Source: Paenibacillus sp.
Lineage (GTDB): Bacteria > Bacillota > Bacilli > Paenibacillales > Paenibacillaceae
DNA length: 64,000 nucleotides
Direction of reading: 5' to 3'
Assembly (NCBI GenBank): GCA_017512705.1
Contig: JAFWEX010000129.1
Coordinates: forward strand, 1 to 64,000
Positions 20,572 to 28,447 of the stretch are shown here, in pieces. Under the pieces are notes generated by a model, which saw nothing but the letters and a program-made list of their open reading frames with translations, was not told where the DNA came from and did no database searches. Numbering within the stretch: position 1 is the stretch's first letter; each line of letters starts with the position of its first letter. The translations under genes and the position numbers were made by a program.

Positions 20572-22503
20572 TTAAAATTTCTGAATAAAACGGTACACAA
20601 TCAAACTGTGCATCATTAAGCGCAAATCCGGGTGTGACGCCAGTTCGGGCTTAGGACTCGGAAAATTAGCCAAGGCCGTTCTAATGCGATCCGTGTTTAA
20701 TATGCCGGCAACCCGGCTGTCAGAACACAAGGCCTGCATCTCTGAGGTAAATGCTTGCCAGTCAGGCAAAATACGATGCAGCCAGTCCGCAGGCTGTACG
20801 CCCCGAACACGCTGGTTCAGCCTTACCTTATCGGGCAATTCCGGTGAAGTAGCTCGACGAATCAGAGATCGATCCGTGCCGTGTCTGACATACTGCTCAA
20901 TCGGTACAGAGAGACAAAATCGGATGACTCTTGGATCACTCGTCGGGTCACGTTCCCATACCCGATAGCGAAGAGAACATTTTGTAGCGACAGCCCCATT
21001 CTTATTGGCAATCGCCAAATTGTTGAACTTGTCAGCTCGTACCTGAAGGGCATCGGCTCGTGCTCCACCCTGCAAGACCAGAATAGATTTGAGTCGCTCC
21101 ATTACCCCTGTTCTTTGGGCTAATTCAGGATGAATTAATTGTGCGCCTGCAGGCTGTACTGTCGCCTTGTTGTTCCCTTTAAACCAATCAGGGAAGGCTT
21201 TACGTCCTGTGATGCGGGCAATTCGTGAAAATGCCATTCCTGTGCGCTCGCTGTACTGCTGCATCTCGCGGAACCAGCGGAAATACCTTCCGCTTTTCAG
21301 CAAACTGGCATAATAGTCCAGCGCAGGTCCCCACGAGATCGTAAAATTACCACGGGCGCCTGTGAGCAAAATACCTGCATCCTGTTCACTCGCTCTCTCA
21401 TAGAATCCGCGGATCCAGAATGAATTTTCAAAGTATTTATAAGGCATCTCCATCATATTTAGCCATGTATCCACTTCACTGAGCGGGCTGCGCCCTTCGA
21501 AATCCAGATAGTTCTCCGCGATATTGCCTACGTGACTGATCGTCGAACGAATGAATGGCCGCTCGTCAGCAAGTAACGTCTTGGGCGTGTAATCCGTAAA
21601 GTCAGGAACAGGTACATAGCTGTAGGCATGAAGCTGTTTTCCCTGACTACGGAGCGTTCCAGATGCAAAACCGGCAACGGCTCCAGAATCCAATCCACCA
21701 CTTAATGCCGCCGCCACTTGTCTGTGGGTTCGCAGGCGCGAGCCTACAGCTTGACTGAACACATCGCGAAAAGCTTCCACATATTCATCATCCGATTTGA
21801 GCCGAAGCGGTTCGACGTCATCCCAGCGATGATAATGCTTCAGTTCGATCTTCCCGTTTCGAAACGTCAATGTGTGTGCAGATGGAAGCTGATTTACGCC
21901 ACGATAAACCGTGGAATGAATATCTACCGAGTCATGCATATCAGGAATAGCGAGGAATTCGGATAGCCAGCTTTCGTCGAGTGATTTCTGGACACCTTCA
22001 AGCTCAAGCAATGGCTTCATCAACGTACAAAAGGCAAACCGTGAACCATCATGACGGTAGTAAAATGCCCTCATGCCTGTGATATCCCTTGCGGCAAACA
22101 AGGTATGGCGCCGTTCATCCCAGATTGCAAATACAAAATCGCCTAACAGATAACCAGCCACCTGTTCTCCCCAGCGCTGATAAGCCCGTAGAATCAGCTG
22201 ACTGTCTGCCAGCGTAGACAGCTCAGCTTTTGAAATCTGCAACTGATCTGCCAGTTGCTCCCGGTTATCCAGAATGGCATCGGCAGTGATGATTAATCGA
22301 CTATCTTCATCATGTAGAGGCAATTTTTCGTTGACAGACTCTAGCGTAATCCACTGGGCATGGCAGCTAAGGAATGCTTCATCTCCTTTCCACACCCCTG
22401 TTGTATCTGCTGGGATATGTCCAAGGCTTGCGTATAACCGCCAGCTGTCCTCCCATAGCGCCTGCTGACCATCCCTATGTACAATTCCGGCTATGGCACT
22501 CAT
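20572..22503 (-). CDS. Lasso cyclase, asparagine-synthetase-like (LasC)
   Basis: ATP-dependent macrolactam synthetase that activates the Asp9 side chain and joins it to the core N-terminus. The 643-residue protein starts MSAIAGI at the ATG at 22503 (GAGGAGG upstream), has an N-terminal glutaminase-like domain (about 1-200) and a synthetase domain with the AMP-binding loop SGGLDS (about 268-273). The residue after Met is Ser, not the Cys nucleophile of true asparagine synthetases, as expected for a cyclase that uses no glutamine. It overlaps the upstream sulfotransferase gene by four bases (ATGA). Lying before rather than after the precursor gene is unlike the A-C-K-B1-B2-D order of paeninodin. 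Confidence 0.94.
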   Translation of the reverse strand: MSAIAGIVHRDGQQALWEDSWRLYASLGHIPADTTGVWKGDEAFLSCHAQWITLESVNEKLPLHDEDSRLIITADAILDNREQLADQLQISKAELSTLADSQLILRAYQRWGEQVAGYLLGDFVFAIWDERRHTLFAARDITGMRAFYYRHDGSRFAFCTLMKPLLELEGVQKSLDESWLSEFLAIPDMHDSVDIHSTVYRGVNQLPSAHTLTFRNGKIELKHYHRWDDVEPLRLKSDDEYVEAFRDVFSQAVGSRLRTHRQVAAALSGGLDSGAVAGFASGTLRSQGKQLHAYSYVPVPDFTDYTPKTLLADERPFIRSTISHVGNIAENYLDFEGRSPLSEVDTWLNMMEMPYKYFENSFWIRGFYERASEQDAGILLTGARGNFTISWGPALDYYASLLKSGRYFRWFREMQQYSERTGMAFSRIARITGRKAFPDWFKGNNKATVQPAGAQLIHPELAQRTGVMERLKSILVLQGGARADALQVRADKFNNLAIANKNGAVATKCSLRYRVWERDPTSDPRVIRFCLSVPIEQYVRHGTDRSLIRRATSPELPDKVRLNQRVRGVQPADWLHRILPDWQAFTSEMQALCSDSRVAGILNTDRIRTALANFPSPKPELASHPDLRLMMHSLIVYRFIQKF

Positions 22504-23852
22504 TTCTTTCCTCCTCGAACGATTTTGCGTTGAGATGCCCATGCGCTGATTTGATGACCGAATGGTATCCATGATTTGATCCGCTTCAGTTTACTTTGGA
22601 CGGAATCAAGTTGCTTCTTCAAACGCTCTCGTTCCGAATACCCTCGTTCCAGCCGCTGATCCGCTGCCCGAAGAGCTGCCCGCAACTGCCTGATCGTAGC
22701 CATCGCTGCTAGTGTGGGGTCGATCTTTGCAGCTTCCTGGCTATCTGGACTACTCTGAAGTGAAGAACGATTCTCCACGCCATCTATTGGCGCTCTTAGT
22801 CGATAGTTCGGCTGCCAACGACATTCTGTTGCCGCCGTCAGCTGCTGCTGAAGCCGCTCCAGCACTTCCTGATCTGGCTCAGCTTGGAACTGGACTCCTG
22901 TCCATCGTTCGGCTTCTTGCAGCTGTTCACCGTATCCCATACGTTCGAACAGATCGGCTCCCAAGACACGACAATACAATTCAACCTCTTGCCGATCTAG
23001 TATGTTTTTCCAGTTGTTAACAGAATCCTGGTGGGGTTCCTGATGTGATGAAAGGAAAGGATCCCCGACACCCATACTGTAGAACATGTCAGCTTTCGTA
23101 CTATGAACAAACTGTCCATACTGCTCCATACCTTGTTCATAAGAAAGTCCTAGGAAGCCACATAACTTCTCCATTTCCTCCTGTGGTTTCATAACCAGCT
23201 GCTCATACTTGAGTTCATATGCAAGTGGATGAGGCTCTGCGAAATAATCATTTAGACGAGTTAAGCCTAACGTCAGATCAATAGCTTTCATATGGAGCTT
23301 CGGATGATTCAGACTCTGAATGAGATCAAAACTTTCACCGGTATGGCGATCTACTTTTTTAAAGGATGCCGCTATAGAAAGGGGATTACGCTGAAGATGA
23401 ATGCGTCTGGACTGCGGAAACAACCGATCCAGCCATTCAAGCATATAATAATAACGCGGAGATTTATCTACGATGAAGTCTGCTCCGCTCCCTTCCAGGA
23501 ATCCATTGTATATTTCAAGAGCAAAGCTTCTACATGCCTTTTCGAAAACATCTTCGGACACCATCGCTTGATAAAATTGACGGATGATAGAACTACCACC
23601 GTAAGCGCGAGAGTCAGCCTTGGACAAATCAACGAGATTCATCAGAAACCACATCTCTTGTGTAGCGAATATACGACTATGGTTTTGCAGCATAACGGTG
23701 GATAACGAACTGCCACTGCGGGGGATGCATAATAATAAGACAAGTCCGTTTCCTTGCGTATCTATCAATGGCAGCCTCTCCTCTGTATATTTATAAGAAT
23801 AATGTGGGATCGGATCGACCGGAGTAACATGGGCCTGCATATGACAGGTCAT
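22500..23852 (-). CDS. Sulfotransferase family protein, first gene of the lasso operon
   Basis: A 450-residue protein with a PAPS-dependent sulfotransferase domain in about residues 35-310: the 5'-phosphosulfate loop IPRSGSSLS (43-51) and the 3'-phosphate motif HLQRNPLSIAASF (152-164). The form is that of PF13469, which also includes tyrosylprotein sulfotransferases. The last 90 residues are a charged, probably coiled-coil tail (about 380-430) of unknown role. The gene overlaps the cyclase by four bases and is the first gene after the operator-bearing promoter, so it belongs to the cluster. Predicted action is sulfation of the lasso peptide, possibly at Tyr19 or Tyr5; not proven. The ribosome site is weak, and ATG at 23840 is an alternative start. 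Confidence 0.85.
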   Translation of the reverse strand: MTCHMQAHVTPVDPIPHYSYKYTEERLPLIDTQGNGLVLLLCIPRSGSSLSTVMLQNHSRIFATQEMWFLMNLVDLSKADSRAYGGSSIIRQFYQAMVSEDVFEKACRSFALEIYNGFLEGSGADFIVDKSPRYYYMLEWLDRLFPQSRRIHLQRNPLSIAASFKKVDRHTGESFDLIQSLNHPKLHMKAIDLTLGLTRLNDYFAEPHPLAYELKYEQLVMKPQEEMEKLCGFLGLSYEQGMEQYGQFVHSTKADMFYSMGVGDPFLSSHQEPHQDSVNNWKNILDRQEVELYCRVLGADLFERMGYGEQLQEAERWTGVQFQAEPDQEVLERLQQQLTAATECRWQPNYRLRAPIDGVENRSSLQSSPDSQEAAKIDPTLAAMATIRQLRAALRAADQRLERGYSERERLKKQLDSVQSKLKRIKSWIPFGHQISAWASQRKIVRGGKK

Positions 23853-23865
23853 TTCGACACTCTAA

Positions 23866-23880
23866 GATACAATATGTATT
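23866..23880. promoter_or_regulatory. Lasso operon operator O2
   Basis: GATACAATATGTATT, arms ATACA/TGTAT with a three-base centre. It lies just downstream of the predicted -10 and shares the ATACANNNTGTAT pattern with O1. The centres are 31 bp apart, close to three helical turns. Confidence 0.6.
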
Positions 23881-23889
23881 TATACCTTT

Positions 23890-23918
23890 ACTCTATGATA
23901 CAAAATGTATCATGTCAA
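23890..23918 (-). promoter_or_regulatory. Promoter of the lasso peptide operon
   Basis: Minus strand: consensus -35 TTGACA (23913-23918), 17-base spacer, -10 TAGAGT (23890-23895). The whole spacer is the palindrome of operator O1. Predicted transcript start near 23883, about 30 bases before the sulfotransferase ATG. Confidence 0.75.
23896..23912. promoter_or_regulatory. Lasso operon operator O1
   Basis: Perfect palindrome TGATACAAAATGTATCA (7-3-7) filling exactly the spacer between -35 and -10. A protein bound here would exclude RNA polymerase. I do not recognise the regulator family and no regulator gene lies in the cluster. Confidence 0.75.
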
Positions 23919-23980
23919 TCTTTTATTTTTCACCTTTTCATAATTTATTTGCTCACCTCTTTCGGAATACGGCTCAACGT

Positions 23981-24025
23981 AAAAAAGCCCCAGGGATCTG
24001 CTCTGTCATGAACAGTACCTGAAGC
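23981..24025 (-). terminator. Terminator of the MFS gene
   Basis: Minus strand GCTTCAGG (24018-24025) pairs with CCTGGGGC (23987-23994), two G-U pairs, followed by a T-run. It separates the MFS gene from the lasso promoter. Confidence 0.75.
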
Positions 24026-24065
24026 GAGGAGCATGATTTGATGAACAACGAAAACGAAAGAATAC

Positions 24066-25400
24066 TTAACCAGTAAAATGAACGCCTTTCCCTTTCCCCA
24101 GCATTTCCATGCTACGCTCCAGCTCTTCCTGGTCGGCCAATCGGGCATCTTGTATGCCTTTTTGTACATTCACTGTCAATAAAAATACAATACCTGCTAC
24201 AAAAAAGAAGATCAGCGACAGAATACCCCAACGGGAAGAACCCGTGATCTGTCCCACATAACCAAAGACAAATGGCCCAAAGACCGAGGCGAACTTTCCA
24301 GTAATATTTACAAATCCAAAGTACTCACCGGTTCGTCCAGATGGCATCAGATTGCTGAACAGCGAACGCGCCGTCGATTGACTTATCCCCTGCACAACGC
24401 CAACCAATCCTGCGAGGATATAAAAATGAAGAGCTTGCGTCATAAAATATCCAAGAATAACGATACAGATGTAGATGCTTAAACTCACTAGCAGAACTTG
24501 CTTCGCTCCCCACCGCTGTGCCCACGCGCCCAGCAGCAGTGTACACGGAAATCCGATGAACTGCGTGAGCAGCAGCGCCAGCATCAGATCCGATGTGCCA
24601 ATACCGATGCTGGTCCCGTAGATGGTCGCCATCAGAATAATCGTATTGATTCCGTCGTTGAAAAACCAGAAAGCAAGCAGCATTCGAAGCAACTGCGGAA
24701 AACGTCTGATCTGTCCGAAGGTCTGTCTTAATCTATGTACGCCAACCTTCGCATAACCTGTCCAGGAAGCTGGCAGTTCAGCGGAAGCCGGTCTTCTCGG
24801 TGCATGACGGAAGATCGGGAGGGAAAACAACAGCCACCACAGCGAAACCGAAATGAATGCAAGCCTTGTGCCTGCAAGTGTACTTGACATGCCAAACCAG
24901 CCCGGCTGCTGAATCATTAACAAATTGATGGCCAATAGCACCCCTCCGCCGATATAACCATAGGCGTACCCTTTGGAAGATACCATATCTCTTCGCTCCG
25001 CAGGAACCAGATCCGGTAGCATGGCATCATAGAACGTATTTCCGCCAGCAAAACCAATCGTGGATAACACCAGCAGAACAGATGCAAGCAACCAGTCACC
25101 TTCTCCAATCACGCTGAATCCCAGCGTTGCCACGATCCCCGTTATGGCAAATACGCGCAGGAAATCTCCCTTTCGCCCAGACAGGTCCGCTAAAGTTCCC
25201 AGCAGCGGTGTTAATAGCGCTACACACAACATTCCGACGGAATGTGTATAGGCGAGGTAGGAAGCCGCAGTATCCTTATCCAAGGTTGCCGCTGCTACAG
25301 AAGCATAGAATACAGGCAGCACAGCTGCCAGTACGGTTGTTGCATAAGCCGAATTGGCCCAGTCATACATAATCCAGGCTTTTACTGCACGTTTATCCAC
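24066..25400 (-). CDS. UMF1/Atg22-like MFS transporter
   Basis: A 444-residue membrane protein with about 12 hydrophobic segments. The N-terminus KAWIMYDWANSAYATTVLAA and the motif LLTPLLGTLADLSGRKG mark the UMF1 (Atg22-like) MFS family, as does NTFYDAMLPDLVP. Atg22 exports amino acids from the yeast vacuole; bacterial substrates are not established. It is a single gene with its own terminator, and I see no reason to count it as part of the lasso cluster apart from position. Confidence 0.88.
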   Translation of the reverse strand: MDKRAVKAWIMYDWANSAYATTVLAAVLPVFYASVAAATLDKDTAASYLAYTHSVGMLCVALLTPLLGTLADLSGRKGDFLRVFAITGIVATLGFSVIGEGDWLLASVLLVLSTIGFAGGNTFYDAMLPDLVPAERRDMVSSKGYAYGYIGGGVLLAINLLMIQQPGWFGMSSTLAGTRLAFISVSLWWLLFSLPIFRHAPRRPASAELPASWTGYAKVGVHRLRQTFGQIRRFPQLLRMLLAFWFFNDGINTIILMATIYGTSIGIGTSDLMLALLLTQFIGFPCTLLLGAWAQRWGAKQVLLVSLSIYICIVILGYFMTQALHFYILAGLVGVVQGISQSTARSLFSNLMPSGRTGEYFGFVNITGKFASVFGPFVFGYVGQITGSSRWGILSLIFFFVAGIVFLLTVNVQKGIQDARLADQEELERSMEMLGKGKGVHFTG

Positions 25401-25655
25401 ACTTCATCCGTCCTTTACACACATCAGGGTTCGATGTTCAAAATGAGTCTTTTTTCTCTATTGTAAAGGAAATTGCTCACAGTTGATCATTATTTTTGTA
25501 AAATTTCGGCATGTACTTTCTCCAGCTAATCCCGACGTGAATCCACGCAATTCATTCATTTTAGTTGAGATCGCATCACATATCGCCCCCGCCCGTGAAT
25601 ATACTTAATTACCGACAGGCCAAACTGTGCCGCGTAATCAATGGGGGGTGCCTAC

Positions 25656-26822
25656 ATGTCAAATTCACACCAGCCTTACTCGTTCGTCGTATCCCGGGAA
25701 GATTGGTCGCTTCACCGCAAAGGGTACCAGGACCAGCAGCGTCATCAGCAAAAGGTGAAAGATGTCATTAAGCAAAATCTGCCTGATCTGATTACCGAAG
25801 AAAATATTATCATGTCCGATGGACAACAAATCATTAAGGTACCAATCCGCAGTCTGGATGAGTACCGTTTTGTGTATAACTACCAGAAGCAAAAACATGT
25901 TGGCCAAGGAGACGGTGACAGTCAGGTTGGCGACGTCATTGGCCGTGATCCAGCATCTCAGAAGCCAGGAAAGGGCGAAAAAGCCGGCGATCAGCCAGGT
26001 CACGATATTGTTGAAGCGGAGATCAGTATCGAGGAACTGGAAGATATTCTGTTTGCCGAATTGGAGCTGCCTGATCTGAAACAGAAGGATAAAGATCTGA
26101 TTGAGACACATACCGTCGTCTTCAACGATATTCGCAAAAAGGGCATGCAGTCCAACATCGACAAAAAACGTACAATACTGGAGAACCTGCGCCGTAATGC
26201 CACAACAGGCAATCCAGGCATCCATCACATCAGTCCAGACGATCTCCGTTACAAGACCTGGGAAGATAAGATCATTCCTCAGTCCAATGCGGTCATTATC
26301 GCCATGATGGATACATCCGGATCGATGGGATCGTTTGAAAAATACTGCGCACGCAGCTTTTTCTTCTGGATGACCCGTTTCCTGCGACGTCAGTACGAAA
26401 AGGTCGAGATCGTGTTCCTAGCTCACCACACGGAGGCCAAAGAAGTGACGGAAGAGGAATTTTTCACTCGCGGCGAGAGCGGCGGCACAATCTGCTCCTC
26501 TGTATATATGAAGGCACTGGATATTATTGATCAACGTTATCCGCCTTCCAGCTACAACATTTATCCGTTCCATTTCTCGGATGGCGATAACCTGACCTCG
26601 GATAATGAGCGTTGCGTGAAATTGATTGGGGAATTAATGAAGCGCAGCAACATGTTTGGATACGGCGAAGTGAACCAGTACAACCGCAGCAGTACACTCA
26701 TGTCTGCCTACCGCCATATTAAGATGGATCAGTTTATGTATTACGTCATCAAGGAAAAAGGCGAAGTGTACAAAGCGCTCCGCAGCTTTTTTCAAAAAAG
26801 AGAAGGAGGCAGCCTGGGATGA
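25656..26822 (+). CDS. yhbH: Sporulation protein YhbH (DUF444)
   Basis: YhbH proteins carry a von Willebrand A-like domain and act with PrkA and SpoVR in sporulation or stress. Here the 388-residue protein has an N-terminal region with [22 protein letters not shown] split by a basic linker, a low-complexity hinge (about 85-115), and the vWA-type MIDAS start MMDTSGSMG in the second half. ATG at 25656 is five bases after GGGGGGTG; an in-frame ATG at 25641 lies in the ribosome site. Its stop overlaps the spoVR start as ATGA. Confidence 0.95.
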   Translation: MSNSHQPYSFVVSREDWSLHRKGYQDQQRHQQKVKDVIKQNLPDLITEENIIMSDGQQIIKVPIRSLDEYRFVYNYQKQKHVGQGDGDSQVGDVIGRDPASQKPGKGEKAGDQPGHDIVEAEISIEELEDILFAELELPDLKQKDKDLIETHTVVFNDIRKKGMQSNIDKKRTILENLRRNATTGNPGIHHISPDDLRYKTWEDKIIPQSNAVIIAMMDTSGSMGSFEKYCARSFFFWMTRFLRRQYEKVEIVFLAHHTEAKEVTEEEFFTRGESGGTICSSVYMKALDIIDQRYPPSSYNIYPFHFSDGDNLTSDNERCVKLIGELMKRSNMFGYGEVNQYNRSSTLMSAYRHIKMDQFMYYVIKEKGEVYKALRSFFQKREGGSLG

Positions 26823-28255
26823 CTGATGAGATCCGCGAACTGGAATACGCTATTGCTGAAATTATGGAGATTGCCGATGGATTCGGCCTCGACTATTACC
26901 CGATGCGCTACGAGATCTGCCCGTCGGATATCATCTACACCTTTGGGGCTTACGGCATGCCAACGAGGTTCAGCCATTGGAGCTTTGGTAAAACATTTCA
27001 CAAGATGAAAATGCAATATGATTTTGGACTTAGCAAAATTTATGAACTCGTGATCAACTCTAATCCTTGCTACGCCTTCCTGTTGGATGGCAACTCTCTA
27101 ATTCAGAACAAATTAATCGTAGCCCACGTTCTTGCGCACTGCGACTTTTTCAAAAACAATGCTCGCTTCTCCAAATCCAACCGCAATATGGTCGATAGCA
27201 TGGCCGCTACGGCGGATCGAATCAGCAACTATGAGATGGAGTATGGTACAGAGGCGGTCGAATCCTTCATCGACGCGGTACTCGCCATTCAAGAGCATGT
27301 GGACCCGCAACTTATCAAACCGCGACGCCTAGACAAACAGCGGTACATGGAGATGAAAATCCGCGAACAGCGTGGTGAAAAAGCGCCTAAACGGGAAGGT
27401 CAATACGATGACCTGTGGTCCCTCGACAATCTGCAGATCGAAGAAAAGCCTGCAGACAGCTTGCAGGTGCATCATTTCCCGCCGGAACCAGAGAAAGATA
27501 TTATGTGGTTTATCCAGGAGTTCTCCGAGGTGCTCACTGACTGGCAGCGGGACATTATGAGTATGATGCGAGAGGAAATGCTCTATTTCTGGCCGCAGAT
27601 GGAAACAAAAATCATGAACGAAGGCTGGGCCTCCTACTGGCATCAACGTATTATACGCGAGCTAGACCTGAGTAGTGAGGATACGATTGAATTTGCCAAG
27701 CTGAATTCTTCCGTTGTGCAGCCATCCAGACAGAGTCTGAATCCATATTACCTGGGACTGAAAATCTTCGAAGATATCGAACGCCGCTGGGATCAGCCCA
27801 CACGTGAGGAGCAGGAACGTTGGGGGCGTCAGCCAGGTCAGGGTAGAGCTAAAATGTTCGAGGTGCGCGAGTTCGACTCGGATACTTCCTTCATCCGCAA
27901 CTACATGACCAAGAAGTTAACCGAGGATCTCGATCTCTATGTGTTCGAGAAAAAGGGACCGGACTGGAAAATCACCGACAAGTCCTGGGAGAACATCCGC
28001 GACCAGCTTGTATTTTCGCGTATCAATGGGGGCTCCCCATATTTGGTCGTGCAGGACGCAGACTATCTGCGCACAGGTGAACTCGTGTTGAAACATCAAT
28101 ATGAGGGCATTGAGCTCGACCTGAAATACATGGAGCGCACCCTCCCGTATCTGTACCGACTCTGGGGGCGTACCGTGCACGTAGAGACTCGTGTAGAAGA
28201 TAAGCCGATTTGGTTCACGTATGACGGCAAGAAGCACCATCGCAAGTTTTTGTAA
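26819..28255 (+). CDS. spoVR: SpoVR family protein
   Basis: SpoVR is needed for a normal spore cortex in Bacillus, with homologues in non-sporulating bacteria usually encoded near yhbH and prkA. The 478-residue protein has the family's N-terminal [15 protein letters not shown] and FSHWSFGK segments, the [16 protein letters not shown] histidine motif ([12 protein letters not shown]), and [12 protein letters not shown]. It is coupled to yhbH by a four-base overlap. The partner prkA is about 9 kb away in this window rather than adjacent. Confidence 0.96.
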   Translation: MTDEIRELEYAIAEIMEIADGFGLDYYPMRYEICPSDIIYTFGAYGMPTRFSHWSFGKTFHKMKMQYDFGLSKIYELVINSNPCYAFLLDGNSLIQNKLIVAHVLAHCDFFKNNARFSKSNRNMVDSMAATADRISNYEMEYGTEAVESFIDAVLAIQEHVDPQLIKPRRLDKQRYMEMKIREQRGEKAPKREGQYDDLWSLDNLQIEEKPADSLQVHHFPPEPEKDIMWFIQEFSEVLTDWQRDIMSMMREEMLYFWPQMETKIMNEGWASYWHQRIIRELDLSSEDTIEFAKLNSSVVQPSRQSLNPYYLGLKIFEDIERRWDQPTREEQERWGRQPGQGRAKMFEVREFDSDTSFIRNYMTKKLTEDLDLYVFEKKGPDWKITDKSWENIRDQLVFSRINGGSPYLVVQDADYLRTGELVLKHQYEGIELDLKYMERTLPYLYRLWGRTVHVETRVEDKPIWFTYDGKKHHRKFL

Positions 28256-28400
28256 GCGAGAGTGACTGTGTACACGAATAGATTCGTTCGAGTTGTAATC
28301 ATGCGAATTTTCGTAGCTGGACTGATGAGTCTGCTTTGCCTGTTGAAAAAGAATACCTTGGTTCTCACATTAAAACATATGCACATATCATGGAAAAATA

Positions 28401-28440
28401 AAGCGGCAACTTCCCGATACTAATCGAGAACTTGCCGCTT
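28401..28440. terminator. Terminator between spoVR and the GGDEF-EAL gene
   Basis: Stem AAGCGGCAA / TTGCCGCTT between convergent genes. The better T-run is on the minus strand (plus-strand AAAAATAAA before the stem). Confidence 0.8.
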
Positions 28441-28447
28441 GGCCTTT

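Noticed and set aside
24066..25400. UMF1-type MFS transporter as a lasso-cluster member
   Set aside because: It has its own terminator before the lasso promoter, an ABC exporter already ends the operon, and UMF1 proteins are not known from such clusters.
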